Translations under genes and position numbers: made by a program
Part shown: positions 10,427-18,852 of the stretch, in pieces
Layout: the number at the start of each line of letters is the position of its first letter
How positions within the stretch are numbered: position 1 is the first letter of the stretch
Assembly: GCF_014836765.1 (NCBI RefSeq)
Contig: NZ_JACSQG010000001.1
Coordinates: forward strand, 244,896-308,895
Length of the DNA: 64,000 nt
Direction of reading: 5' to 3'
DNA from: Serpens gallinarum
GTDB lineage: Bacteria; Pseudomonadota; Gammaproteobacteria; Pseudomonadales; Pseudomonadaceae
The notes under the pieces: model-generated
Seen by the model: only the letters and a program-made list of their open reading frames with translations
Database searches by the model: none
Told to the model about the DNA's origin: nothing

Positions 10427-10452
10427 AAAACCGTGTTGATAGTGATGGTCTG

Positions 10453-10473
10453 GAAGCCCCGTTTGGGGGCTTC
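10453..10473 (+). terminator. Hairpin after bioD
   Basis: GAAGCCCC and GGGGCTTC form a perfect 8-bp stem with a 5-nt loop (GTTTG), 26 bp after the bioD stop. There is no T-run after it, so it is at best a weak intrinsic terminator or an mRNA 3'-end stabiliser. Confidence 0.5.
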
Positions 10474-10606
10474 TAGGCTTATGCCTGTTCGTGTGCCTGG
10501 ACTTGACAAGGGTAGGAGGTAAACGTAAGTTTCAAACAACTGTTTGAGCGCGCGTGGTTGTGTCGCAGCTCACCACCCCAAAGACCTACCGCTGAGGTTT
10601 ACCGCA

Positions 10607-12412
10607 ATGCCCGACTACAAGGCCCCCTTGCGCGATATTCGTTTCGTTCGTGACGAGCTGCTTGGCTACGAAGCCCACTACCAGAGCCTGCCGGGCTGTG
10701 AAGATGCCACCCCGGATACGGTCAATGCGATCCTTGAAGAAGGCGCCAAATTCTGCGAACAAGTAATTGCCCCGCTGAACCGCGTGGGCGATCAGGAAGG
10801 CTGCGTCTGGTCCCCTGAGGGTGTGAAAACCCCGACTGGTTTCAAGGAAGCCTATCAACAGTTCGTCGAAGGCGGCTGGCCGAGCCTGGCCCACGACGTC
10901 GAGCACGGCGGTCAGGGTCTGCCGGAATCCCTCAGCCTGGCCTTCAGCGAAATGATCGGCCAGGCCAACTGGTCCTGGGGCATGTACCCCGGCCTGTCCC
11001 ATGGCGCGATGAACACCATCTCCGCCCACGGTACCGAAGAGCAGATCAGCACCTACATGACCAAGCTGGTCACCGGTGAATGGACGGGCACCATGTGCCT
11101 GACCGAACCGCACTGCGGCACCGACCTGGGCATGCTGCGCACCAAGGCCGAGCCCCAGGCTGACGGCAGCTACAAGGTCACCGGCACCAAGATCTTCATT
11201 TCCGCCGGCGAACACGACATGGCCGAGAACATCGTGCACATTGTGCTGGCCCGCCTGCCCGACGCACCGGCCGGCACCAAGGGTATCTCGCTGTTCATCG
11301 TGCCGAAGTTCCTGCCCAACGCCCAAGGCGGTGTGGGCGAGCGCAACGGCGTGTCCTGTGGCTCCATCGAACACAAGATGGGTATCCACGGCAACGCCAC
11401 CTGCGTGATGAACTTCGACGCTGCCACCGGCTTCCTGATCGGCCCGGCCAACAAGGGCCTGAACTGCATGTTCACCTTCATGAACACTGCACGTCTGGGT
11501 ACCGCACTGCAGGGTCTGGCCCATGCCGAAATCGGTTTCCAGGGTGGCCTGGCCTACGCTCGCGAGCGCCTGCAAATGCGTTCGCTGACTGGCCCGAAAG
11601 CGCCTGAGAAAGCCGCCGACCCGATCATCGTGCACCCGGACGTGCGCCGTATGCTGCTGACCATGAAGGCCTTCGCCGAAGGCAATCGGGCCATGGTGTA
11701 CTTCGCCGCCAAGCAGGTGGATATCGTCCAGCGCAGCCAGGATGAAGACGAGAAGAAAGCCGCTGACGCGATGCTTGCGTTCCTCACCCCGATCGCCAAG
11801 GCGTTCATGACCGAAGTCGGTTTTGAAGCTGCCAACCACGGCGTGCAGATCTTCGGTGGCCACGGTTTCATCGCCGAGCATGGCATGGAGCAGAACGTGC
11901 GTGACGCGCGTATTTCCATGTTGTACGAAGGCACCACCGGCATCCAGGCCCTCGACCTGCTGGGTCGCAAGGTACTGATGACCCAGGGCGAGGCGCTCAA
12001 GGGTTTCACCAAGATCGTGCACAAGTTCTGCCAGGCCAACGAAGGTAACGAGGCCGTCAAGCACTTGGTCGCGCCGCTGGCGGCGATCAACAAGGAGTGG
12101 GGCGAGCTGACCATGAAGGTCGGTATGGCTGCCATGAAGGATCGCGAAGAAGTCGGCGCCGCCTCGGTGGACTACCTGATGTACTCCGGTTATGCCTGCC
12201 TGGCCTACTTCTGGGCTGACATGGCTCGCCTGGCCGCCGAGAAACTGGCTGCTGGCACCAGCGAAGAAGCCTTCTACAAGGCCAAGCTGCAGACCGCCCG
12301 CTTCTACTTCGAGCGTATCCTGCCGCGCACGCGCACCCACGCAGCAACCATGCTGTCCGGTGCCAACAACCTGATGGACCTGGCTGAAGAAGACTTCGCA
12401 CTGGGCTACTGA
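10607..12412 (+). CDS. Large acyl-CoA dehydrogenase (FadE/DmdC-like)
   Basis: A 601-residue flavoenzyme with the acyl-CoA dehydrogenase layout: N-terminal helical domain, middle beta-domain ([19 protein letters not shown] around 160-180, then [13 protein letters not shown]) and a C-terminal helical domain containing [21 protein letters not shown]. The YEGTT position is where the catalytic base lies. The extra C-terminal domain and overall size fit the DmdC/long-chain subgroup rather than 380-residue classical enzymes. Likely first step of beta-oxidation; substrate length cannot be read off. ATG at 10607 is chosen for the GAGG about 10 nt upstream; an in-frame start 63 bp earlier lacks support. 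It is a single gene ending in a strong terminator. Confidence 0.93.
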   Translation: MPDYKAPLRDIRFVRDELLGYEAHYQSLPGCEDATPDTVNAILEEGAKFCEQVIAPLNRVGDQEGCVWSPEGVKTPTGFKEAYQQFVEGGWPSLAHDVEHGGQGLPESLSLAFSEMIGQANWSWGMYPGLSHGAMNTISAHGTEEQISTYMTKLVTGEWTGTMCLTEPHCGTDLGMLRTKAEPQADGSYKVTGTKIFISAGEHDMAENIVHIVLARLPDAPAGTKGISLFIVPKFLPNAQGGVGERNGVSCGSIEHKMGIHGNATCVMNFDAATGFLIGPANKGLNCMFTFMNTARLGTALQGLAHAEIGFQGGLAYARERLQMRSLTGPKAPEKAADPIIVHPDVRRMLLTMKAFAEGNRAMVYFAAKQVDIVQRSQDEDEKKAADAMLAFLTPIAKAFMTEVGFEAANHGVQIFGGHGFIAEHGMEQNVRDARISMLYEGTTGIQALDLLGRKVLMTQGEALKGFTKIVHKFCQANEGNEAVKHLVAPLAAINKEWGELTMKVGMAAMKDREEVGAASVDYLMYSGYACLAYFWADMARLAAEKLAAGTSEEAFYKAKLQTARFYFERILPRTRTHAATMLSGANNLMDLAEEDFALGY

Positions 12413-12434
12413 TCCCGCGCGGTGCTGGAAAGTC

Positions 12435-12472
12435 AAAAGCCGCCTGCCCCTCTGGGGGCAGGCGGCTTTTTT
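12435..12472. terminator. Strong intrinsic terminator after acyl-CoA dehydrogenase
   Basis: A 16-bp perfect stem (AAAAGCCGCCTGCCCC with its complement) closes a 4-nt TCTG loop and continues into a T-run. The A-run on the left arm makes it work in both directions. It separates the plus-strand dehydrogenase from the convergent exonuclease gene. Confidence 0.95.
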
Positions 12473-12584
12473 ATTCTCGAGGGTGAGCTGCGATACGCTG
12501 CAGGCGGCTGCCCGATGACTCCGGCTTAACGAGCAACATCGCGTAACGGCGAGGCCGCCTGCTTGGGCATGACAGCCGGCATTT

Positions 12585-13292
12585 TTACAGCGCGTGTGCT
12601 TGCCGACGCTTCCAGTTGCTGACACGCCGTGCCAGCAGGTCTGGGCTGTCGAGTTGCTGACGTCGGGCGCGGTTGAACAGGATCAAGGCCAGTTCGGCAC
12701 TGACCAGCGCATCGGCACTGGCATTGTGGCGTTGCTGCACTTGCAGCCCAAAATGCTCGAGCCAGTCGTCGAGCCCGGCATTGGGGAAGCGCACCTGCGG
12801 GCACAGCAGAGGCGCCAGATGGGCGAGATCGATGAACGGATTGGGCAGCTTGTAACCCAGGCTTTCCTTCATTGCGCGGGTCAGCATGCGCTGATCGAAA
12901 CCCGCGTGAAACGCCAGCAGCGGGCTGTTGCCAACGAACTCCATGAAATCGAGCAGCACCTCGGCCGGATCGTCTCCTGCGGCTATTTCGCTGGGTGCGA
13001 TCCCATGAATCAGGACGCTGGGCCCAGGCGTCTGATACTCGCGCTGCAGGGTGCGCTCGAACTGTTCAGCAAAGTGGATCGCGCCTTGATCAATTACTAC
13101 GGCGCCGATCGACAGCACCTGATCGCGATGCAGGTTCAGGCCGGTGGTCTCCACATCCACTACAACAAAGCGCTGAGTGTTCAAGGGCGCGACGCTCAGC
13201 GCCGCAGCACGCGGCAGTCGTTCGCAGCGGCGGCGCTGCGCATCGGTGAGGAGTGGGTTGCGTCGAGTCAACCAGGTGGTGAATGCATTCAT
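12585..13292 (-). CDS. 3'-5' exonuclease, DnaQ-like DEDDh family
   Basis: A 235-residue protein with the three exonuclease motifs: ExoI FVVVDVETTGLN (about 42-53), ExoII LLAFHAGFDQRML (about 125-137) and ExoIII HNASADALVSAEL (about 190-202), where the His-x-x-x-x-Asp arrangement marks the DEDDh type. The fold is that of the proofreading subunit of DNA polymerase III, but the protein is a stand-alone version. It overlaps the 3' end of the DUF294 gene by 4 bp, so the two are cotranslated. Substrate (DNA, RNA or signalling nucleotide) is unknown. Confidence 0.9.
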   Translation of the reverse strand: MNAFTTWLTRRNPLLTDAQRRRCERLPRAAALSVAPLNTQRFVVVDVETTGLNLHRDQVLSIGAVVIDQGAIHFAEQFERTLQREYQTPGPSVLIHGIAPSEIAAGDDPAEVLLDFMEFVGNSPLLAFHAGFDQRMLTRAMKESLGYKLPNPFIDLAHLAPLLCPQVRFPNAGLDDWLEHFGLQVQQRHNASADALVSAELALILFNRARRQQLDSPDLLARRVSNWKRRQAHAL

Positions 13293-15223
13293 AACTGATA
13301 CCGGAGTGTCAGGCTGCTTTGCAATCGCAGGGCCTGGCGGAACGACTCGCGCAGGATGCGGCGATCCAGATGGTTCAAGGTGTCTGGATCCAGCCGGTTC
13401 GAATAGGGCTGGCCCTGTCGTGCTTGTTGCTGATGCTGCTGCATGCGCATCTGCTGAATAAAGTGGTAGGCCTCTTCATAGGCCGCTCCGTCCTTGGCGT
13501 CGATGGCTTTTTTGAGTACTAACAAGCGCAACCGTTCCAGGGTATTCGTCTCGTCGATGCCGTGGGCCAGCGCCAGTAACCGTGCACCATCGACGAAGGG
13601 CGTCAGGCCTTGCACCTTGAGGTCCAGGGTGTCTTTTTCCGCGCCTTTGCGGGCGACCACGAAATCGCGGAAGCGCCCTACAGGCGGGCGATGGCGCAGG
13701 GAATTCTCGGCCATCATGCGTTGAAACATGGTATTGCCGTGGATCAGTTTCATTAATTCCTTCTGCACGGCTCGGCAGCCCTGGTCCGGGCCCCAGACCA
13801 CACGCAAATCGAAATAGATGCTCGAGCCGAGCAGATTTTCCGGCGTCGCCTCGCGCACGAAGCCCTGAAAACGGCGCATCCATTCGGCGCGCGACAGGCA
13901 CAGCTCCGGATTGCCGGCCATGATGTCGCCCTTGCACAAGGTGAAGCCGCACTGATCCAGGCGCTGGTTGATGTGTTCGGCCAGCGGCAGCAGGCGGCCG
14001 CGCAGGGAAGCGGCCTCGGCTGCGGTACGGGCCTCGAACATGATGCCGTTGTCCTGATCGGTGTGCAGCGTTTGTTCGCGGCGACCTTCGCTGCCAAAAC
14101 ACAGCCAGCTGAAGGGCACGCCGGGATCGCCGAGCTCCTCGATGCTCAATTCGATGACCCGGCACACGGTGTGGTCGTTGAGCAGAGTGATCAGTTGGGT
14201 GATTTGGGTGGAACTCGCACCGTGGGCCAGCATGCGCTCGACCAGCAGGCCGACGTTTTTGCGCCGGGCAATCAATGACTCGATGGTTTCCGCATGGCGA
14301 ATGGCACGGGCCATATGCACCAGATCGACCCGTTGCAAGGAAAACAGGTCACGCTCGGAAAGCACGCCCACCAGACGATCGTCTTCCACCACGCAGACAT
14401 GCGCGATGTGCCGCTCAGTCATGGCGATGGCCGCGTCAAACGCGCTGGCCGAAGGCCCCAGGTAAAAGGGGTCATGGGTCATCAGGTCGTGGATCGGCTG
14501 CTCCAGGTTGGCACTGGCATCGGCAATCACCCGGCGCAGGTCGCGCAGGGTAAAGATGCCCAGCGGGCGATGCTCGCTATCCACGATGACGATACTGCCC
14601 ACTGACTGTTCGTGCATCAGCCTTACCGCAGTGCGCAATGGCGTGCTCGGCACGCAAACGACTGGCGCATGGTGGGTCAGAGCATCGAGGCGGGTATCCA
14701 GAGAATAATCCTCGCCCAGGCTTTCCGCCGCCCGTCGCTGCACCTGCTGGTTGACCTGATCGAGTAGGCTGCTGACGCCGCGCAGGGCAAAATCGCGAAA
14801 CACGCTGGACAGGCTGAGCAACTGCAGGAAGACGTCGCGCTTGAGCAACAAACAGAAACTGTCGGTCGCGGCCATATGGGCGGTGCGAGTGGCACGTTCG
14901 CCAATCAGCGCGGCGATGGGAAAACACTCGCCGGTGCTGATTTCGAAGGTGGTGTCATGGGCGTGTCCGTTCGGGCTGCGGCGCTGTCCCTGGATTCGTC
15001 CCTGTTTGACGATATGGAAATATTCCACCGGGCCGTCTTCGGGTCTCAGAATCGGCTCGCCTTGGGCGTAGAAACGCAGCTGGCAATTCTCTACCAGCGT
15101 GACCAGATGGGTATTTTCCATCTGATCGAACGGCGGGAATTTTTGCAGAAATTCAAGGGTGCCCTGAATGTTCTGCAGTACTGCTGTCCTACCAGCCTCG
15201 GCAAAAGCGTCCGCCTTGCTCAT
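13289..15223 (-). CDS. cNMP-binding / CBS / DUF294 nucleotidyltransferase-like protein
   Basis: A 644-residue multidomain cytoplasmic protein: cyclic-nucleotide-binding-like domain (about 30-145), a CBS pair (about 178-292), then a DUF294 putative nucleotidyltransferase with GSEGRREQ (377-384) and TDQDNGIMFE (388-397). A C-terminal DUF294_C helical domain completes it. The G-S plus D-x-D arrangement is that of the GlnD-type nucleotidyltransferase superfamily, so the domain may well be active, with the N-terminal domains as ligand sensors. GGAG lies upstream of the ATG. It is cotranscribed with the exonuclease at 12585-13292. Biological role not established. Confidence 0.9.
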   Translation of the reverse strand: MSKADAFAEAGRTAVLQNIQGTLEFLQKFPPFDQMENTHLVTLVENCQLRFYAQGEPILRPEDGPVEYFHIVKQGRIQGQRRSPNGHAHDTTFEISTGECFPIAALIGERATRTAHMAATDSFCLLLKRDVFLQLLSLSSVFRDFALRGVSSLLDQVNQQVQRRAAESLGEDYSLDTRLDALTHHAPVVCVPSTPLRTAVRLMHEQSVGSIVIVDSEHRPLGIFTLRDLRRVIADASANLEQPIHDLMTHDPFYLGPSASAFDAAIAMTERHIAHVCVVEDDRLVGVLSERDLFSLQRVDLVHMARAIRHAETIESLIARRKNVGLLVERMLAHGASSTQITQLITLLNDHTVCRVIELSIEELGDPGVPFSWLCFGSEGRREQTLHTDQDNGIMFEARTAAEAASLRGRLLPLAEHINQRLDQCGFTLCKGDIMAGNPELCLSRAEWMRRFQGFVREATPENLLGSSIYFDLRVVWGPDQGCRAVQKELMKLIHGNTMFQRMMAENSLRHRPPVGRFRDFVVARKGAEKDTLDLKVQGLTPFVDGARLLALAHGIDETNTLERLRLLVLKKAIDAKDGAAYEEAYHFIQQMRMQQHQQQARQGQPYSNRLDPDTLNHLDRRILRESFRQALRLQSSLTLRYQL

Positions 15224-15475
15224 GGCTACTCCATGTGTTGTGTGAAAAGACTGACTGCCTCGTCCAAGCGGTTTCAGGTGCCGCAGAAAAGGTGCACGGG
15301 AGTTCCCCCGTGGCCAGTGCGCCGCTCAAACACGGCGGGTCAGTAATGGTGGGCCGCGGACCCGCGAGCCAACATTGGACGTAAGTCTATGGCGTAACTG
15401 GCATTTCTGTTTGTAGAAAGGGCGGTTTCAGGCTGTCGGCCCGTCTTTCGGACCGGCTTCCTATTAAGACGACGC

Positions 15476-15508
15476 AAAAAAGCGCCGCGATTGATCGCGG
15501 CGCTTTTT
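15476..15508. terminator. Bidirectional intrinsic terminator; only feature seen in the 15224-15530 spacer
   Basis: GCGCCGCGA and TCGCGGCGC form a perfect 9-bp stem over a TTGA loop, with six A on the left and five T on the right, so it can terminate either strand. It most likely ends the chemoreceptor-porin-binding protein operon whose last stop is at 15531. The rest of the 307-bp spacer up to 15223 holds the promoter region of the DUF294 gene but no further motif I can support. Confidence 0.9.
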
Positions 15509-15530
15509 ACGAGGGCGACGATCACCCTGA

Positions 15531-15935
15531 CTAGCGCAGGGTGAAAAGCACCTTGACCGAGCCGGTGACAGCCTGGCTGTCCACATAACCGATGGCATTG
15601 CTGTCGCTGGCGACGCGCGCGACCACGGCGGCGTCATCGTCCAATGTGGCCAGCGGCTGGCCTTTGCCCGTGAAAATCAGACCCGACCAGTAGGATTTCA
15701 GCTGGGCTTCGTTCTTGCTGGTCACCTGGGCGTAGAAGGTTTCCTTGGTGGCGTTCCAGCCCTTGAGATCGAAGCCTTTCAGAGACTTGTCCTTGCCGAG
15801 GAAGATGTTGGCCACTTCTGCCTGGCTCGGCACTTTGGCCGCGCCGGGGTTGATGATCACGGCGACGTCGGCCTGGGCGATGCCAGCCAGAACGCTCAGC
15901 GCAGACACGCCAACAATGTGAGAAATAAACGTCAT
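15531..15935 (-). CDS. Short PstS-like periplasmic binding protein
   Basis: A 134-residue secreted protein: signal peptide MTFISHIVGVSALSVLAGIAQA then DVAVIINPGAA. It also has VANIFLGKDKSLKGF, an FYAQVTSKNEAQLKSYWSGLIFTGKGQP stretch and the terminal SNAIGYVDSQAVTGSVKVLF. These are PBP-like-domain motifs shared with phosphate ABC transporter binding proteins. It is about half the size of a true PstS, so it probably represents one lobe and may not act in classical transport. AGGAG precedes the ATG. It is the third gene of an operon behind a porin (11-bp gap) and a chemoreceptor. Ligand unknown. Confidence 0.8.
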   Translation of the reverse strand: MTFISHIVGVSALSVLAGIAQADVAVIINPGAAKVPSQAEVANIFLGKDKSLKGFDLKGWNATKETFYAQVTSKNEAQLKSYWSGLIFTGKGQPLATLDDDAAVVARVASDSNAIGYVDSQAVTGSVKVLFTLR

Positions 15936-15946
15936 GGTCGTGCTCC

Positions 15947-17032
15947 TCAGAATACGAAGTCGATGCCGAGACTGATGATCTCGCCGTCGAAATTCGGGAT
16001 GCTTTGAGTGAACACTTCGCGGCCCGAGGGCACGAACATGCCTTCAAAGTTGTTCTCGGTTTCGACCTGCTTGTACTCGCCCTTGAGGGTCACGTTCGGC
16101 GCCAGGCTGTAATTCAGGCCCAGGGTCCAGGACGACTGGCGGGCTCCTTTCTCTTCATCCAGCTGTGCATAAGTCACGTGCGGCAGGAAATCGCCAAAGC
16201 GATGGCCGCCCATCAGGTAGAAGGCGTTCTGGTCGGGGCTCAGCGGGCCGTCGATGGTGCGCTGAGTCCATTCGTTGGCGCTGATCCAGCTGCCATCATC
16301 GTATTGGTAGCCGACGCTGAGAAAGCTGCCCTTGCTGTCAGCGATGCCCAGCAGCGGCTGGTCGATGGTCAGCTTGGCCTGGTTGTAGGCCACACGCAGG
16401 GTTCCGTAATTGTTGCTGGCCAGGCTCAGGCTGGCGCCCAGCAGGTTGTCCCAATCGGTATCGTAGAACTCGTCGAACAGGTAGTAGTCACGATCCTTGG
16501 CCTGGCCGGCGACGGCCTGGACGCTTAGTGTGGCGAAGGACAGCGGCAGGCTGTACACCACATCGACACCTTCGTAATTGGACAGCTGAATCTGCCCGTA
16601 GACCTCATCGGGCAAACGCAGCCAGGGATAGCTGAAGCCGACGTCGAGGGTTTCCGAATACATGTAGGCCGGGGTGCGCAGGCGGCCGGCGCGCAGCAGC
16701 AGTTGATCATTGGCCTGCCAGGCCAGGTAGGCCCACTCCAGATTGGCTTCCCACGAGTCCTGCTCGGCCTTGGCAGTCAGTTGGGCGGTGGCGTTTAGGC
16801 TGTCGGTGAGGCCATAGCTCAGCTGAGTACCGAACTTGGACAGTTGGTCGCCGCGCCAGGTATCGGTGGTCTGGCCATTGATGCCGTAATTGCGGCCATC
16901 CTCTTCGCCGCCCAGGTAGGTGACGCCGACGGTGCCGAAGGCATTCCAGCGATAGTCGCCTTGATCCAGTGCGAAGGCGGGTGTGATGGCCAGGCAGGCG
17001 GCTGCCAGCCCAATGACTCGTAGTGCAGTCAT
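15947..17032 (-). CDS. Outer-membrane porin-like beta-barrel protein
   Basis: A 361-residue protein with a signal peptide cleaved after about residue 21 (TPAFA/LDQGDYRW). The rest has alternating hydrophobic strands and the C-terminal aromatic ending LGIDFVF, a signature for outer-membrane insertion. The content (FGTVGVTYLGG, LRAGRLRTPAYMYSE, YNQAKLT, FLPHVTYAQ) resembles a 16-18-strand porin, but I cannot name the family. The ATG at 17032 is chosen because the signal peptide starts there; AGGGAC lies upstream. It sits 19 bp after the chemoreceptor gene and 11 bp before the PstS-like gene, all on one strand. Confidence 0.82.
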   Translation of the reverse strand: MTALRVIGLAAACLAITPAFALDQGDYRWNAFGTVGVTYLGGEEDGRNYGINGQTTDTWRGDQLSKFGTQLSYGLTDSLNATAQLTAKAEQDSWEANLEWAYLAWQANDQLLLRAGRLRTPAYMYSETLDVGFSYPWLRLPDEVYGQIQLSNYEGVDVVYSLPLSFATLSVQAVAGQAKDRDYYLFDEFYDTDWDNLLGASLSLASNNYGTLRVAYNQAKLTIDQPLLGIADSKGSFLSVGYQYDDGSWISANEWTQRTIDGPLSPDQNAFYLMGGHRFGDFLPHVTYAQLDEEKGARQSSWTLGLNYSLAPNVTLKGEYKQVETENNFEGMFVPSGREVFTQSIPNFDGEIISLGIDFVF

Positions 17033-17051
17033 GGAAAGTCCCTGTAGGAGG

Positions 17052-18671
17052 TTAAACGCGGAATTGGGCGGTGGCTGCCCGTAGATGATCGCCGGTGGTG
17101 ACCAATTGCTCGCCGAGCCGGGTGGTGGTGCCGGCGCCTTGAGCAGTGGTCTGGGCGCCTTGCTGCAGCACCAGAGTTTCTTGTTGTATCGAGCTCGACA
17201 GGCTGATCTGCTCCTGGGTGAAACGAGCAATGGCAGCGTTGAGGGTGTCGATCTGGCTGACGGTACGGGCGATGTCTTCCAGCAGGCGGGTCGCCTCGCT
17301 GGAGCGTTCGATGCTGGCGCGGGCTTTTTCGCCGTTGGCGGTCATGGCATCAAGCACCGCATTGGCGCTGCGTTGCAGGCGCTGAATAATGTCCTGAATC
17401 TGCTCTGTGGAACTGGCCGTCTTTTGCGCGAGGTTACGCACTTCATCGGCCACCACGGCGAAACCGCGGCCCTGTTCGCCGGCGCGGGCCGCTTCGATGG
17501 CTGCGTTGAGGGCCAGCAGGTTGGTCTGCTCGGCAATGGTACGAATGACCGTAAGCACCGAGCCGACTTCCTGGGTTTCCACTTCCAGTTGTGTCATGGC
17601 CGCCACCGAGGCCATCACGCTGCTGCCCAGATCATGGATACCCTCGGCCAGGCCGCCGATGTTATCCCGGGCGGCTTTGGCCTGTTGCGAGGCGGTGCCT
17701 GCATCGTCAGACGCCTGGCGCGAGCGTTGTGCGACTTCTTCGATGCGCGTCGACATGGTCTGAATGTCACGGCCGATGGAGTCGGTGTGATCTTGCTGGG
17801 ATTGGGCGTTGCGCTCCGCCTCGCTAGTCAGTCGATAGAGGTCTTGGGACATCTGCGCCAGCGGGCTGGCCGCCTCGACAATCTGGCGAATGGTGGTCTG
17901 CAGCTTGTCGAGGAACAGGTTGAACAATTGGATCATGGTGCCGATTTCATCGTTCGACACGACATCGATGCGCCGGGTCAGATCGCCGTCGCCACGGGCA
18001 ATCGCGCGCAGGGAATCGATCACCCGATGTACGTTGCCCATGATGTTGCGCGTGACCCACCAGGCGCCGCACCCCACGATCACCATCAGCAAGGCGCTAA
18101 GACCGATACCCAGCTGGGTGGTCGCAACGTTGCCGGCACGGGTAAGCGCCAAGGTCTGCTGGAAGTCCTGATAAGCGCTGGAGCGAAAGGCAGAAGCCAA
18201 GGCCTGGGCGCGCTCCAGATCGACGGTCATGCGTTGTAGATTGTCAGTCAGGTCACCGAACGAAGCTGAGCCGTCGATCAGCTGGCGCGAAACGTCCAGT
18301 GCGTTGTTGCCATAGGCTGTCACGGCGTTGCGCCAGGTCCGCAATTCCTGGCTGCGCCGAGTGTCGTTCAGCAGGGCGCCAAGCTGCCGTTGTTGAGCTT
18401 CGATTTCATTCAGCAACTGGCGAGCGTCATCGACCAGCGTTGCTTCGCCGGCAGTGACGGCGTTATTGAGCAGTCCCGGCAGGCGGGAGAACTGAAAAAT
18501 CACCGCATCGCTCTGTTCCAGAATCGGATAGCTGCGACTTTCCAAAATGTGCAGGCGGTCATTGGTCTCGGCCAACTGCAGTGAGGTGTAACCGACGAAG
18601 AGAATCAGTCCCAGCAGAGCAACAGCCGGTACCAGAGACAGTTTGGCAGTCAGCGACAGGCTCTTGAACAT
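17052..18671 (-). CDS. Methyl-accepting chemotaxis protein (4HB/HAMP)
   Basis: A 539-residue transmembrane chemoreceptor: TM1 about 10-30, a helical periplasmic sensor about 31-185, TM2 about 186-207, HAMP about 208-262 and a long cytoplasmic coiled coil. The invariant signalling tip [20 protein letters not shown] (381-400) continues into [18 protein letters not shown]. The C-terminus (AATAQFRV) lacks a CheR-binding pentapeptide. Two in-frame ATGs exist; I prefer 18671 because GGAG lies 6-9 nt upstream of it, while the ATG at 18683 has no Shine-Dalgarno. It leads an operon with a porin and a PstS-like protein, suggesting that all three deal with the same ligand. Confidence 0.94.
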   Translation of the reverse strand: MFKSLSLTAKLSLVPAVALLGLILFVGYTSLQLAETNDRLHILESRSYPILEQSDAVIFQFSRLPGLLNNAVTAGEATLVDDARQLLNEIEAQQRQLGALLNDTRRSQELRTWRNAVTAYGNNALDVSRQLIDGSASFGDLTDNLQRMTVDLERAQALASAFRSSAYQDFQQTLALTRAGNVATTQLGIGLSALLMVIVGCGAWWVTRNIMGNVHRVIDSLRAIARGDGDLTRRIDVVSNDEIGTMIQLFNLFLDKLQTTIRQIVEAASPLAQMSQDLYRLTSEAERNAQSQQDHTDSIGRDIQTMSTRIEEVAQRSRQASDDAGTASQQAKAARDNIGGLAEGIHDLGSSVMASVAAMTQLEVETQEVGSVLTVIRTIAEQTNLLALNAAIEAARAGEQGRGFAVVADEVRNLAQKTASSTEQIQDIIQRLQRSANAVLDAMTANGEKARASIERSSEATRLLEDIARTVSQIDTLNAAIARFTQEQISLSSSIQQETLVLQQGAQTTAQGAGTTTRLGEQLVTTGDHLRAATAQFRV

Positions 18672-18714
18672 GACGAACTCCATGGCGGCTAAGGCTGCCT
18701 AACACTGCAATGTC

Positions 18715-18737
18715 AAAACGACACTATATGTCGTTTT
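18715..18737. promoter_or_regulatory. Perfect 23-bp palindromic operator candidate upstream of the chemoreceptor operon
   Basis: AAAACGACA and TGTCGTTTT are perfect 9-bp inverted arms around CTATA. The site lies 44-66 bp upstream of the chemoreceptor start, where a promoter should be, and has AT-rich flanks unlike the surrounding sequence. There is no T-run of terminator type. Size and symmetry fit a dimeric regulator site (TetR, MarR or similar); the regulator is not encoded next to it. Confidence 0.6.
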
Positions 18738-18807
18738 ATGACCAAAAGGTAAAAAATCGTCAGTCTATCGGCGTGTGTCGGTGCTCCTTTAGCGGTTGGC
18801 AGGAATA

Positions 18808-18837
18808 AAAAAACCGCCCGGCGAGGGGCGGTTTTTT
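18808..18837. terminator. Intrinsic terminator of the stand-alone glcB
   Basis: AAAAAACCGCCC pairs with GGGCGGTTTTTT around a 6-nt GGCGAG loop, just beyond the minus-strand glcB stop at 18853. On the minus strand the hairpin is followed by six T. The A/T symmetry would also stop plus-strand transcription. Confidence 0.92.
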
Positions 18838-18852
18838 CCAACGTACCGGCGA

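Noticed and set aside
10586..12625. Open frame of about 679 codons antisense to the acyl-CoA dehydrogenase
   Set aside because: Same cause: third-position GC bias leaves the opposite strand open. It reads through the terminator at 12435-12472, and no family features are seen.
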